Shown here piece by piece: positions 33,554-46,170 of a stretch of DNA of 64,000 nt. The notes under the pieces were generated by a model. It saw only the letters and a list, made by a program, of their open reading frames with translations. It did not search any database and had not been told where the DNA came from. Position numbers and translations under genes: made by a program. Numbering within the stretch: position 1 is the first letter of the stretch; every line of letters begins with the position of its first letter. Origin of the DNA: Microbulbifer sp. YPW1 (GTDB lineage Bacteria; Pseudomonadota; Gammaproteobacteria; Pseudomonadales; Cellvibrionaceae); contig NZ_CP055157.1 of NCBI RefSeq assembly GCF_013367775.1, forward strand, positions 1,963,001 through 2,027,000. The letters are read 5' to 3'.

Positions 33554-34522
33554 ATGAACAAAGTTAGATGGGGCATTATTGGTGCGGGGCGCATCGCACA
33601 TTCATTCGCCAGAGATATGCAATATGCGGAAAACGCTGAGCTGGTCGCTGTGGGAGCACGCAATGGTGATTCAGCTGCTGAATTTGCCCGGCAATATGCG
33701 ATAGAAAAATCGTTCACCGGTTATCAGGCATTAATGCTCTGCGAAGATGTGGATGCGGTGTATATCGCCACTCCGCATAACTTTCACTGCGCGCAAACCA
33801 TTGATGCGCTTAACGCGGGCAAGGCTGTGTTGTGTGAGAAGCCCCTGGTGATCAGTGCGGTGGAGTGTACGGAGGTCACCGCATTGTCTCGGGACAAGGG
33901 CGTGTATTTGGTGGAAGGGATGTGGACCTGGTTTTTGCCCGCTATCCAGCAGGCTAAACAGTGGGTAGACGAGGGCCGCATCGGGAGAGTTCGCCATATC
34001 AAAGCCGACTTCGGCTACCCGATTCCCTTCTCCAATAGTGGGCGTGAATACGACATTCGGCTGGCAGGTGGATGTCTGTTAGATATGGGTATCTATCCCA
34101 TCGCAATTGCCCAGTATTTTCTGGGTCGCGAGCCTGATGAGCTCTCGGTGCATTCACATCTCGCACCGAATGGTGTGGAGGATGATGTGGTGATCGTGGC
34201 GGACTATGGCCGGGATGCCATAGCGACGCTGGCGACCTCTTTCCGCTGTAAGCTGCAGAATTGGGCCTATATTATCGGCGAAGAGGGTTACATCGCGATT
34301 CCGGATTTTTGGCGCGCTGACCGGTGCAGTCTTTACCAGCTGGATGAGTGCATAGACAGTTTCTCTGACGGCCGTAAAGGATTAGGTTTTGAATATGAAA
34401 TTTCTGCGGTCAGCGCGGATATTCTCGCCGGAAAGAAGCAGTCCGACGTCGTGACACCGGAAGTGTCTATGGCGTTCCAGCGAGTGATGGAAAGAGTAAA
34501 AAGTCAGTTTTCCCAAAGATAA
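33554..34522 (+). CDS. Gfo/Idh/MocA-family oxidoreductase
   Basis: A 322-residue NAD(P)-dependent dehydrogenase with an N-terminal Rossmann motif GIIGAGRIAHSF and the family's EKP motif (LCEKPLVI) near residue 97. The C-terminal half matches the trans-dihydrodiol/D-xylose dehydrogenase branch in length and pattern, with LDMGIYPIAIAQ. It may be a second, NADP-dependent sugar 1-dehydrogenase for the same pathway as the SDR. ATG 33554 begins just before the Rossmann strand and was chosen over ATG 33524. It is convergent with xylA. The exact substrate is unknown. Confidence 0.82.
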   Translation: MNKVRWGIIGAGRIAHSFARDMQYAENAELVAVGARNGDSAAEFARQYAIEKSFTGYQALMLCEDVDAVYIATPHNFHCAQTIDALNAGKAVLCEKPLVISAVECTEVTALSRDKGVYLVEGMWTWFLPAIQQAKQWVDEGRIGRVRHIKADFGYPIPFSNSGREYDIRLAGGCLLDMGIYPIAIAQYFLGREPDELSVHSHLAPNGVEDDVVIVADYGRDAIATLATSFRCKLQNWAYIIGEEGYIAIPDFWRADRCSLYQLDECIDSFSDGRKGLGFEYEISAVSADILAGKKQSDVVTPEVSMAFQRVMERVKSQFSQR

Positions 34523-34544
34523 AAAAGGCCCGCAAATGCGGGCC
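34521..34544 (-). terminator. Minus-strand terminator of the tal-xylB-xylA operon
   Basis: Read on the minus strand: GGCCCGC-ATTT-GCGGGCC followed by six T. It lies about 50 bases beyond the xylA stop and overlaps the end of the convergent oxidoreductase gene. Confidence 0.88.
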
Positions 34545-34594
34545 TGAAGCGAGAGTCATCTGACGTTGAGGTGACATCAATCAGAGCATACTGC

Positions 34595-35929
34595 TTAGAT
34601 GTACTGATTGATCAGGTTCTCATACAGCTCCTGCTTGCCGCTGGTCGGGCGCGGTTCGCCGTTTTCAGCGGCCAGGTTGCGCAGGTCTGCCAGGTTCAGT
34701 TTACCTTCGGTAAACGCCTTGCCGTTGCCCTCGCTGAAGCTGGCGTAACGCTGTTCTTTCCAGCTCCGGTACGGGGACTCGGTGAGAATTTTGTGGGCCA
34801 CTTCCAGGCCGCGGGCGAAGGTGTCCATGCCGCCGATATGGCCGAGGAAGATGTCTTCCATATCGATGGACTCGCGGCGTACCTTGGCGTCGAAGTTGAG
34901 GCCGCCATTTTTGAAGCCGCCGTTTTCCAGAATCACCATCATGCCGTGTACGGCGTCATAGATATCGGTGGGGAACTGATCGGTATCCCAGCCGTTCTGG
35001 TAATCGCCGCGGTTGGCATCCACAGAGCCCAGCAGGCCGGCGTCGGCGCACATCTGCAGTTCGTGGGCAAAGGTGTGGCCGGCCAGGGTGGCGTGGTTGG
35101 CTTCGATGTTCAGTTTGAAATCCTTGTCCAGGCCGTAGTGACGCAGGAAGCCGATCACGGTCTGGGCGTCGAAGTCGTACTGGTGCTTGGTGGGTTCCAT
35201 GGGCTTCGGCTCGATCAGGAAGTCGCCCTTGAAGCCGATGGAGCGGCCGTAGTCCCGCGCCATGGTCAGGAAGCGCGCGAGGTTTTCCTGCTCGAGTTTG
35301 GTGTTGGCGTTCTGCAGGCAGATATAGCCTTCGCGGCCGCCCCAGAATACGTAGTTTTCACCACCGAGTGCGACGGTCGCGTCCAGTGCGGCTTTCACCT
35401 GGCTGGCTGCGCGCGCGACCACGCTGAAATCCGGGTTGGTGGCGGCGCCGTTCATGTAACGCGGGTGGGAGAACATGTTGGCGGTGCCCCACAGCAGCTT
35501 CATGCCGGATGCTTTCTGGCGCTCGGCGGCCAGCTCTACCATCTTCGCCAGGTTGCTTTCGGTTTCCGCGACGGTGTTACCTTCCGGAGACATATCCACA
35601 TCGTGGAAGCAGTAGTAGGGTACGCCCAGTTTGGTGGCAAATTCGAAGACTGCGTCCATGCGCTGTTGCGCGGCGGCCATTGCATTGGGAGCGTCGTCCC
35701 AGGCAAATACCTGGGTATCGCGGCCAAACGGATCGGCGCCCTTGCTGCAGAAGGTGTGCCAGTAACACACCGCAAAGCGCAGGTGCTCTTCCATGGTCTT
35801 GCCGCCGATGATCTTGTTGGCATCGTAGTATTTGAACGCCAGCGGGTTATCGGATTCGCGACCTTCAAATTTGATCTGGCCGATCTCGGGGAAGAATTCT
35901 TTGTCGCCGACAAATAGGTTTCTGCTCAT
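34595..35929 (-). CDS. xylA: Xylose isomerase
   Basis: Interconverts D-xylose and D-xylulose with divalent metal ions in the cytoplasm. It has 444 residues, the usual size for class II enzymes. Active-site blocks: [12 protein letters not shown] with the catalytic His, [22 protein letters not shown] with metal ligands, and [21 protein letters not shown] 35929 was chosen because GGAGAG lies just before it and the protein starts at the conserved N-terminus; the frame extends upstream into xylB but that is overlap only. It is the third gene of tal-xylB-xylA, 35 bases after xylB, followed by a minus-strand terminator. Confidence 0.97.
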   Translation of the reverse strand: MSRNLFVGDKEFFPEIGQIKFEGRESDNPLAFKYYDANKIIGGKTMEEHLRFAVCYWHTFCSKGADPFGRDTQVFAWDDAPNAMAAAQQRMDAVFEFATKLGVPYYCFHDVDMSPEGNTVAETESNLAKMVELAAERQKASGMKLLWGTANMFSHPRYMNGAATNPDFSVVARAASQVKAALDATVALGGENYVFWGGREGYICLQNANTKLEQENLARFLTMARDYGRSIGFKGDFLIEPKPMEPTKHQYDFDAQTVIGFLRHYGLDKDFKLNIEANHATLAGHTFAHELQMCADAGLLGSVDANRGDYQNGWDTDQFPTDIYDAVHGMMVILENGGFKNGGLNFDAKVRRESIDMEDIFLGHIGGMDTFARGLEVAHKILTESPYRSWKEQRYASFSEGNGKAFTEGKLNLADLRNLAAENGEPRPTSGKQELYENLINQYI

Positions 35930-35964
35930 GTTTCTCTCCAGAGTGATTCTGTGTTGCTCACAAC

Positions 35965-37458
35965 TTATTGAATATCCGGGTACTGCTGGCTGAGCAGATC
36001 CAGGAAATTGCGATAGTGGGTTTGGTAAGTGGTTACGGCTTCGGGATGTGGTGCGCACCCGAGGGACTTGTCCAGTGCCAGGTGTTCATCAATCAGGGCC
36101 GGCAGGTCCTGCCCCTTCTCGCCACAGGCCCACAGGGCCTGCATTGCTGCGCCGAAGGCCGCGCCTTCCTGTTGCGCGGGGATTTCCACCGGCAGGTTGA
36201 AAATATCTGCCACCATCTGGCGCCAGTGCGGACTTTTGGCTCCGCCCCCGGTGAGACGGATAGCGCTGAACTGCTGCCCGGCGCGATTGAAGGCATCCAG
36301 CCCGCGGCGCAGTGTGTAGGTGGCGCCTTCCATGGCCGCGCGATACAGGTTCGCCGGCGTGGTATTGCCATCGGTCATACCGTGCAGGCTGGCGCGGGCG
36401 TGGGGCAGGTTGGGAATGCGTTCTCCGTTGTAGAACGGCAGGTTAACGAGACCGCCGGCGCCGGCTGAGGATGCTTCCAGAAGCTGCTCGCACTCGGCGA
36501 TGGACTTGCCCAGTGATTTGCGTGTGATCTCCGTGGCCACGGTGCAGTTCATGGTGCACAGCAGTGGCAGCCAGCCGCCGGATGAGGAGCAGAACGCCGC
36601 CAGGTCGCCCTCGGGGTCGATCGCCGGTTTGTCACTGTGGGCAAACACCGTGCCCGAGGTGCCAAGACTGAGGGTCAGCACGCCCGACTTAATGGAGCCA
36701 GTGCCGAATGCGGCCATCATGTTATCGCCGCCACCGGTGGATACCCTGACACCCGCGGGCAGGCCGAATACCTGTCGTGCCGCTTCGCCCAGTGGCACCG
36801 TAGCGTGTGCTTCCAGCAGAGGCGGCAACAATGGCAGGAGGTCACGTTCGGGGTCGATGGCCGCGAGCATGTCGCGGTCGTATTCCCGGCGCAGGACATT
36901 CAGGTAGCCAGTGCCGGAGGCATCGCCGTACTCGGTGAAGATCTTGCCGGTGAGGGTGAAGTTCAGGAAGTCGTGCGGGAGCAGGATATGCGCAAGTTCC
37001 GCATAGGCTTCCGGCTTGTTTTTCTTCAGCCACAGAATCTTGGGGGCGGTGTAGCCGGGCATGATCGGATTGCCGACGGCGTCGATACAGCGATCAACAC
37101 CACCAAAACGCGCGGTAATTTCCTCGCACTCGGCGATGGTGCTGGTATCGCACCAGAGCTTTACCGGTGCGATCACCTCGCCCGCTTTATTCAGCGGTAC
37201 AAAGCCATGTTGCTGGCCGGAAACGCCGATACCGCGCACCCGCGCCTTGATCTCTGCGGGCAGCTCTGCCATGCAGTGACGCAGCGCATCCAGCCACCAT
37301 TCGGCGATCTGTTCGCGAGTGCCGTCGTCGCGGCTGATCAGCTCCAGCGGTGCGGCAGTGACATACAGGATTTCTTTCTGCGTGGCGTCATAGGCCAGCA
37401 GTTTCAGGCTCTGGGTACCGGCGTCGATCCCCAGGAATACATTTTTTTCGCCGCTCAT
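35965..37458 (-). CDS. xylB: Xylulokinase
   Basis: Phosphorylates D-xylulose to xylulose 5-phosphate. A FGGY-family kinase of 497 residues. The N-terminal DAGTQSLK phosphate loop, [10 protein letters not shown] (substrate-binding region), [13 protein letters not shown] in the second domain, and [18 protein letters not shown] near the C-terminus are all present. Its ATG overlaps the transaldolase stop by four bases (ATGA), a sign of translational coupling. It works with xylA just downstream. Confidence 0.95.
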   Translation of the reverse strand: MSGEKNVFLGIDAGTQSLKLLAYDATQKEILYVTAAPLELISRDDGTREQIAEWWLDALRHCMAELPAEIKARVRGIGVSGQQHGFVPLNKAGEVIAPVKLWCDTSTIAECEEITARFGGVDRCIDAVGNPIMPGYTAPKILWLKKNKPEAYAELAHILLPHDFLNFTLTGKIFTEYGDASGTGYLNVLRREYDRDMLAAIDPERDLLPLLPPLLEAHATVPLGEAARQVFGLPAGVRVSTGGGDNMMAAFGTGSIKSGVLTLSLGTSGTVFAHSDKPAIDPEGDLAAFCSSSGGWLPLLCTMNCTVATEITRKSLGKSIAECEQLLEASSAGAGGLVNLPFYNGERIPNLPHARASLHGMTDGNTTPANLYRAAMEGATYTLRRGLDAFNRAGQQFSAIRLTGGGAKSPHWRQMVADIFNLPVEIPAQQEGAAFGAAMQALWACGEKGQDLPALIDEHLALDKSLGCAPHPEAVTTYQTHYRNFLDLLSQQYPDIQ

Positions 37459-38438
37459 TGCGCAATCTCCGCGGCGGTTTCACTCTGCGCAGCGCGGGCT
37501 TTCAGCTGGTCTTCCAGGGCGACCTGGTCCACCACAAACTTGCGGATACCTTCGCCCAGTTTTTCGTGGGCCATCGCATTGTCGTTGTGCTGGAAACGGA
37601 ACTCACCTTCGCTAATTGCCACGGCAGTCTTGCCCGAGGCGGAGTCAGCGCTCAGGGCGCGGGGCAGGTCGCCTCCGTCTGCAGCGAGTTCCGCCAGCAG
37701 GTTGGGGCTGATAGTGAGGCTGTCGCAACCGGCCAGCGCCTCGATCTGCCCGGTATTGCGGAAGCTCGCGCCCATCACCGTGGTCTGGTAACCGTGTTCC
37801 TTGTAGAACTGGTAGATGCGCCGTACCGACTGCACGCCGGGGTCTTCTTCCTTGGTGAAGCTCGTGGCATCGGTGTTTTGCAGGTACCAGTCGAGAATGC
37901 GGCCTACAAATGGTGAGATCAGGGTGACGCCGGCGTCGGCACAGGCGCGGGCCTGGGCGAAGCTGAATAGCAGCGTCAGGTTACAGTGAATACCCTCGCG
38001 CTCGAGGATCTCTGCGGCCTTGATGCCCTCCCAGGTGGAGGCAATCTTGATCAGTACCCGCTCTGGCGCCACATCCATCTGTGCATACAGATCCATCAGG
38101 CGACGGGCGCGCTCCAGCGTGGCGCTGGTATCGAAGGAAAGCCGGGCATCCACCTCGGTGGAAATGCGGCCGGGAACGATCTGCAGGATTTCATTGCCGA
38201 TCTTGGCGGCGATGCGGTCGACACAAAGTCCGGTCTGCTCGCTGCTGCTACCGCCCTGGGTCGCAGCCCAGGCAATGGCATCATCGATCAGTGGCTGGTA
38301 TTCCGCCTGCTGCGCGGCTTTCAGCAACAGAGAGGGGTTGGTGGTGGCATCCAGCGGGGTGAACTGGCGAATGGCGTTGATATCGCCGGTGTCCGCCACT
38401 ACCGCGGTCATTTCACGGAGCTGACTGAGCTTGTTCAT
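37455..38438 (-). CDS. tal: Transaldolase
   Basis: Transfers a dihydroxyacetone unit between sugar phosphates in the non-oxidative pentose phosphate pathway, handling the flow from xylulose 5-phosphate. It has 327 residues. The Schiff-base lysine lies in [16 protein letters not shown], and DATTNPSL near the N-terminus and [12 protein letters not shown] near residue 230 are typical of class I transaldolase. It is the first gene of the operon; a LacI-type operator lies 54 bases upstream of its ATG. Presence in a xylA-xylB operon suggests induction together with xylose use. Confidence 0.95.
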   Translation of the reverse strand: MNKLSQLREMTAVVADTGDINAIRQFTPLDATTNPSLLLKAAQQAEYQPLIDDAIAWAATQGGSSSEQTGLCVDRIAAKIGNEILQIVPGRISTEVDARLSFDTSATLERARRLMDLYAQMDVAPERVLIKIASTWEGIKAAEILEREGIHCNLTLLFSFAQARACADAGVTLISPFVGRILDWYLQNTDATSFTKEEDPGVQSVRRIYQFYKEHGYQTTVMGASFRNTGQIEALAGCDSLTISPNLLAELAADGGDLPRALSADSASGKTAVAISEGEFRFQHNDNAMAHEKLGEGIRKFVVDQVALEDQLKARAAQSETAAEIAQ

Positions 38439-38491
38439 GGTTGTTATTGCTATCCCATCGATCGCTTTGTCGCGGCGACTGCGTGCACGAC

Positions 38492-38511
38492 AAATGTAAA
38501 CGTTTTCATTT
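38492..38511. promoter_or_regulatory. LacI-family operator before tal-xylB-xylA
   Basis: AAATGTAAACGTTTTCATTT has one mismatch from the palindrome found at 32098. It lies 54 bases upstream of tal. It links the isomerase pathway operon to the same repressor as the oxidative genes. Confidence 0.8.
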
Positions 38512-38741
38512 TTGCTTAGTCTGCCTCAGCAAAGCAGCAAATACCAGAGGCGCAGGCTCCAGTTTTTAAGAACTTCCCGGAATCGTTAAACAAGCATGAC
38601 GCCGGGATCTATTGGATGGTTTTAGGTGATAGTTTTTTGTTATTTCGGCAAGAGGTTTATTTGATTTCACTCACCGCCGCCCGAGGCTTATGTTGACTCC
38701 CGTAGCAACAGCAGGCTCATTCAGAGTCAGGGAGAAACACT
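38512..38741. other. Gap between the tal operator and a possible small ORF
   Basis: I see no gene in this stretch. It should hold the tal promoter (minus strand) and the promoter of the small ORF (plus strand), but no clear -35/-10 pair can be fixed. Confidence 0.35.
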
Positions 38742-38843
38742 ATGCAGAACCGCACTATCAATGCCGGAGCCCAAGGGGGCCTTGAATGTAACTACGCCGA
38801 CAACTACTACGGTGATCAGGTATGTGTGCTGAAAAAGTCGTGA
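38742..38843 (+). CDS. Possible 33-residue small protein, unknown
   Basis: ATG 38742 is preceded by AGGGAGA at ideal spacing and opens a 33-codon frame. The product is polar and Asn/Gly/Tyr-rich (GGLECNYADNYYGDQVC), with two cysteines and a basic tail, without a signal peptide or membrane segment. The strong ribosome site is the main evidence; the downstream region to 39087 shows no other gene. It could be a short peptide or a chance frame. Confidence 0.4.
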   Translation: MQNRTINAGAQGGLECNYADNYYGDQVCVLKKS

Positions 38844-39087
38844 CCGAACTGGTGACTAGAGTGCTACTGAGCGCACTGCAGTCCCACTACGGGGAGCCGG
38901 GGCGTGAGGTTTCCGGCTGCAGGCGCAATGAGGCTGCGTGAGGCGCTCCCCCGAGCCTGCTTAGGATGAGCGCGATATTTGCCACGTCGTGCCAGTCCAC
39001 TTTTCTTATTGCCATCCGACACCGAGAGCGTTAGCTTCCCTAGCCTTGAAGGCTGCCCGAGCAGCCGGTTTGAGCAGGTGTCCCACT
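38844..39087. other. Gap before the coiled-coil lipoprotein gene
   Basis: No gene or clear regulatory palindrome is evident. The frame of the next gene is open upstream to 38989 but that part lacks signal character. Confidence 0.35.
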
Positions 39088-39786
39088 ATGAAATTCCATA
39101 CTCTCCGTACCATCGTAATCGTTGCACTGAGCGCGGCAGTGGCCGCCTGCTCCGGCCCCGAATCACCGCAGGATGTGACCAAGGCGTTCTGGCAGGCCGC
39201 CGTCGAGGGGGATGCCGCGGACGTCGCCGAGTATTCCACCCTCAAGGCCCCCGAGCGTTTCGATGGCGACTTTGCGCGCTGGGCCGAGTACCAGCCTTCC
39301 TGGGGACGGGTGATCATCGATAGCGATGAGGCCACTGTGGTTTCCCGCTTCTCCAGTAAAGAGCACCCGCAATACACCGGACGCTCCTTTACCACCTATC
39401 TGGTGCAGCGGGACGGCGAGTGGCTGGTGGATTACGAGCGCACTGTCAGCAGCGCCCGTGGCGACGCCTTTGGCGACCTGCTGCGCCAGTTCGACCAGCT
39501 GGGCAAAAGCCTGTCGGAACAGTTTGACCAGTCCGCAGAGCAGGCCGGTGACCAGATGGACCTGATGCTCGAGCAACTGGGCCAGGAAATGGAAAAGGCC
39601 CAAGGGCAGATGAGCGAGCAGGCGACAGAGGCTGTGGAAAACTTTTCCGAGGAGCTGCGCAAGGCGCTGGAGGAAATGGATAAGTCGCTGCAGCGCGCGC
39701 TGGAAGAAGAGCAGAAAGCACCCGCGGAGAAGAATGACAAGCAGTTCCATTCCGCAGCGCTGTGGAATCCTCTGCGTGCCGGGTAA
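39088..39786 (+). CDS. Lipoprotein with DUF4878-like domain and C-terminal coiled coil
   Basis: A 232-residue protein starting at ATG 39088 with lipobox VAAC and Cys about 19. Residues about 25-115 resemble small NTF2-like/DUF4878 lipoprotein domains: PQDVTKAFWQAAVEGDAADV is typical of their first helix. Residues about 125-220 are rich in Glu, Gln and Lys with heptad-like spacing (FDQLGKSLSEQFDQ, EMEKAQGQMSEQ, LRKALEEMDKSL), a likely long coiled coil in the periplasm. The function is unknown. The rhombosortase gene follows 12 bases after it on the same strand. Confidence 0.75.
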   Translation: MKFHTLRTIVIVALSAAVAACSGPESPQDVTKAFWQAAVEGDAADVAEYSTLKAPERFDGDFARWAEYQPSWGRVIIDSDEATVVSRFSSKEHPQYTGRSFTTYLVQRDGEWLVDYERTVSSARGDAFGDLLRQFDQLGKSLSEQFDQSAEQAGDQMDLMLEQLGQEMEKAQGQMSEQATEAVENFSEELRKALEEMDKSLQRALEEEQKAPAEKNDKQFHSAALWNPLRAG

Positions 39787-39798
39787 ACCCCCTTCTTG

Positions 39799-40446
39799 AT
39801 GACCATTCACCTCGAAAAACTGCGTTTTCCTGTGGGCTCGTGCGGCCCGCTGGTGTTACTGCTGCTTTGCGGTTTGTTGCAGTTTTTGCAAAGCCCGTTC
39901 CCCGATGCGTTCTTGTACGAACGCGCCGCTATCGCAAGTGGCCAATGGTGGCGCCTGCTGAGCGGACATCTGGTGCATACCAATACCGCGCACCTGTTAC
40001 TGAACAGCGCCGGGGTAATTGCGCTGTGGCTGGTATTCGGTCGCAGCGTACTGCTCGGTAGTAGCCATCTGGTGGCGAAGTATCTCGGGTTAGTAGTGCT
40101 ACTGTCGCTGCTGATCAGCGGCGGACTCTGGTTCTGGTTTCCCGATGTCGATAATTACTACGGTATCTCCGGAGTGCTGCACGGACTTTTCTGTTTCGGT
40201 GCTATCAGTGAACTTTCCCAGCGACGCTGGTCCGGCGCGCTACTGTTGGCGGGATGTGCTGGCAAGGTGGCCTGGGAGTGGGCTGCGGGGCCGAGTGCGG
40301 CAACGGGCGCGTTGATCGAGGCGGATGTGGCGATTTCAAGTCACCTGCTTGGGGCGGTATACGGGACGCTGCTGGCGGGGGGATGCTGGATTGTACAAGT
40401 AGTACAAAAGAGCCGTAGACCTGTTAGCGGCAACCAGTATGGATAA
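39799..40446 (+). CDS. Rhombosortase (rhomboid-family intramembrane protease)
   Basis: A 215-residue membrane protein with about six spans. Motifs: HLVHTNTAHLLLNSAG in the early loop, YGISGVLHG with the catalytic Ser, and SSHLLGAVYG with the catalytic His. This arrangement and short length match rhombosortase, which processes secreted proteins carrying C-terminal GlyGly-CTERM tags. No GlyGly-CTERM tail is seen on any protein complete in this window, so its substrates lie elsewhere (the truncated PL7 enzyme cannot be judged). ATG 39799 was chosen; a TTG lies just before it, and no strong ribosome site is visible. It is convergent with the SNF2 gene. Confidence 0.83.
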   Translation: MTIHLEKLRFPVGSCGPLVLLLLCGLLQFLQSPFPDAFLYERAAIASGQWWRLLSGHLVHTNTAHLLLNSAGVIALWLVFGRSVLLGSSHLVAKYLGLVVLLSLLISGGLWFWFPDVDNYYGISGVLHGLFCFGAISELSQRRWSGALLLAGCAGKVAWEWAAGPSAATGALIEADVAISSHLLGAVYGTLLAGGCWIVQVVQKSRRPVSGNQYG

Positions 40447-40472
40447 AGTTTCCGCCGGCTAATTTTTCTCAC

Positions 40473-43685
<3,213 letters not shown>

Positions 43686-43914
43686 ATACGGCTCCCGGGC
43701 AGTTTTACGGATGCGTCTGGGGTGCAAACCTTGCACTTTAGCACGAGATTGCGCGCTCGGCAGAGGGCAGGCCGCCAAGCTGGTACAGACGGAGCGTCAC
43801 GACTTGGAGTAGCATGAGCGCCACGTAACGCGCGTATTGTTTACCCTGTTCATACAGCGCCGCCTGGCGGAGACAGCAGGGATAGCGAACCGGTATGGAG
43901 GGAGTTCATCGGTG

Positions 43915-44736
43915 ATGTCCATTTCGACAATTCTTGGCCCAATACAATCAAAAATACCGTTCAGCACGGCAGTGCTAATCAGCCTGTCGCTGGCACTTGG
44001 CTTGGCGGGCTGCGAAAAAGAGGCCGCGAGAGCGCCCGCCGAACTCGAATCGAAAATAGAAACCCTGGAAATGCGTGCACCAGATTGTCCGTCTGCAGAT
44101 GAGTGCACGCTGGTGAATATCCGACGGGAAGTCTTTGCCGATCGCCCGGCGTTAAATGACGCCATCTATGAACAAATGCTGCAACAGCTACAGGGAAATG
44201 GTGAGGCCGCCACTGAATCGGAGGGTTCCCTGGAAAAGGTTGCGCAGAAATTTATCCAGGAGGCTGCCAGCGTTTCGGATATCTCTGCCGCCCAGTGGCG
44301 GCTGGATGGGGATGCGAAAAAGCTCGCCCGCTATGGCGACCTGCTGACCATCACCGTCAATACATACCTGTATACCGGTGGCGCGCACGGCATGCCTGTG
44401 GCGCACTGGCTGAACTGGGATCTCACACAGGAAAAGCAACTTTCGCTCGCGGATGTGATCGAACCGGGGCAGGAAGAGGCATTCTGGAAACTGGCGGACG
44501 AATCGCATCAGCAGTGGCTCGATACTCAGAACACCGACAAGGATTTTCGTCAGAACTGGCCATTTGCGCACAGCGATGACTTCAAGCTGGACCACGATGG
44601 TCTGGTACTGCTGTATGGCGTTTATACGCTCGGCCCCTATTCCATGGGCGAGGTGAAATTAAGCGTGCCAAAAGAAAAACTGAAGGGCGTTATACGCGAC
44701 AAATATCTGTCGCAAACAGGAAACCACCGTGACTGA
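43915..44736 (+). CDS. DUF3298/RsiV-like lipoprotein
   Basis: A 273-residue lipoprotein with LAGC lipobox near residue 33. The C-terminal part has VNTYLYTGGAHGMPV and LADVIEPGQEEAFWKLA and ends with a YGVYTLGPYSMGEVKLSVP block, the pattern of the DUF3298 and DUF4163 pair seen in RsiV-like and other envelope proteins. The N-terminal region (about 40-130) is less conserved. The start may be GTG 43912 or ATG 43915, both downstream of GGAGGGAG. The function is unknown; relatives include anti-sigma-factor sensors, but no sigma factor gene lies nearby. Its end overlaps the MFS gene by eight bases. Confidence 0.8.
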   Translation: MSISTILGPIQSKIPFSTAVLISLSLALGLAGCEKEAARAPAELESKIETLEMRAPDCPSADECTLVNIRREVFADRPALNDAIYEQMLQQLQGNGEAATESEGSLEKVAQKFIQEAASVSDISAAQWRLDGDAKKLARYGDLLTITVNTYLYTGGAHGMPVAHWLNWDLTQEKQLSLADVIEPGQEEAFWKLADESHQQWLDTQNTDKDFRQNWPFAHSDDFKLDHDGLVLLYGVYTLGPYSMGEVKLSVPKEKLKGVIRDKYLSQTGNHRD

Positions 44737-45967
44737 TAGCAGTATCCAACCTCACGATATTCCCCTGAAACTCAGCGAGCGCGACCAGCGCGGCAATATC
44801 TGGCGGCTTGCCATCGCCCAGGCGCTGGCCGGAGCCAATTCCGTGGTGGTGTACGCCACCGGCGCAATTGTCGGCAATACACTGGCGCCGACTCCGATAC
44901 TGGCGACCCTGCCGCTGTCGATATTCGTGGTGGGCATGGCCCTGTGTACTTTACCGGTAGGCGCCATTGCCGGGCGCTACGGCAGACGCACCGCGTTTCT
45001 GGCCGGTGCGGGCTGTGGCGTACTCGCCGGCCTGCTGGCCATGTACGCCTCGTTTACCAGTGATTTCTGGCTGTTCTGCCTGTCGACGTTTTTCGGCGGG
45101 GCTTACGCTGCGGTGGTGCTGTCGTTTCGCTTCGCCGCCGCCGATGGCGTCGCCCCCGCGCGCAAGGCGCGGGCACTGTCCATGGTCATGGCCGGAGGCG
45201 TGGCCGCCGGTGTAGTCGGCCCGCAATTGGTGACCTGGACCATGGACCTGTGGCCGCAGCAGTTGTTCGCCGTCACCTTCCTTGCCCAGGCCATCGTCGC
45301 TGCGCTATCCGCATTCATCCTGTTTGGCGTGCGCCTGCCAAAACCCAGCGCGGCACAAAAGCGCGGCGGACGCCCGCTCGCTGCCATCGCCCGACAGTCG
45401 CGCTTTATTGCCGCCGCCACCTGCGGGGCGATCTCTTACACCCTGATGAACTTTCTGATGACCGCCGCCCCGCTGGCCATGCACATGCACGGTCACTCCG
45501 CCGCATCGTCCAACCTCGGTCTGCAGTGGCATGTGATTGCCATGTTCGCGCCGAGCTTTTTCACTGGCAGAATCATCGCGCGCTTTGGTGCCGAGCGGGT
45601 GATGATCGTCGGGCTGGTGTTGATCGGAATCTCCGCCGCAGTCGGTCTCAGGGGAGCCGAGGTGGTGCACTTCTGGTGGACGCTGATTCTTCTCGGCCTG
45701 GGCTGGAACTTTGGTTTCCTCGGCGCTTCCGCGCTGGTGCTCGAGTGTCATACCGACGCCGAAAAAACGCGCGTGCAGTCTCTCAATGATTTCATTGTAT
45801 TTGGCCTAATGGCACTGGGCTCGTTTGCGTCCGGTGGGATTCTCAGTGTCTACGGTTGGAACACCGTGCTGTGGGTATCTTTCCCGCCCCTGGCAATAAC
45901 GGTGTTAGCGCTGGTTGTTCTGCAGTTCCGGGAAAAGCCTGTGAATGCGGAAGCGGTCGAGCAGTGA
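44729..45967 (+). CDS. MFS transporter
   Basis: A 412-residue major facilitator with about 12 spans. The family loop motif between helices 2 and 3 is visible as GAIAGRYGRRTAFLAG. The GTG start overlaps the end of the upstream lipoprotein gene by eight bases, suggesting coupled translation. The substrate is unknown; it is not of the ACS uronate type found at 55620 and is not adjacent to catabolic genes. It might be an efflux carrier. Confidence 0.85.
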   Translation: MTDSSIQPHDIPLKLSERDQRGNIWRLAIAQALAGANSVVVYATGAIVGNTLAPTPILATLPLSIFVVGMALCTLPVGAIAGRYGRRTAFLAGAGCGVLAGLLAMYASFTSDFWLFCLSTFFGGAYAAVVLSFRFAAADGVAPARKARALSMVMAGGVAAGVVGPQLVTWTMDLWPQQLFAVTFLAQAIVAALSAFILFGVRLPKPSAAQKRGGRPLAAIARQSRFIAAATCGAISYTLMNFLMTAAPLAMHMHGHSAASSNLGLQWHVIAMFAPSFFTGRIIARFGAERVMIVGLVLIGISAAVGLRGAEVVHFWWTLILLGLGWNFGFLGASALVLECHTDAEKTRVQSLNDFIVFGLMALGSFASGGILSVYGWNTVLWVSFPPLAITVLALVVLQFREKPVNAEAVEQ

Positions 45968-46170
45968 CGAGTGAGCGAGTGAATTGGATAGGGGTGACCG
46001 CTGCGTCATTGTGAGAGGGGCTGCCAAGTCAACCTGTCATGCCTAGCCATCATACCAATTATTCTTGCCTGTAAGACCAGTCATGGTAACATCTAAACAC
46101 CAGTACTTGGCCCATTTAGTCATCGTCTGAACCGGCCAAGTTTTTCGAGTTTGAGATCGGGTTGCGTTAG
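45968..46170 (+). promoter_or_regulatory. Promoter region of the GntR regulator with candidate self-binding site
   Basis: ACCA-GTCA-TGGT at 46076-46087 is an inverted repeat, and ACCAATTATT lies near 46054. TTTAGTC is present near 46116. The same elements occur before the PL6 gene (GACCAATTTAGTCTGG), which supports autoregulation by the FadR-type protein. This is inference. Confidence 0.45.
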
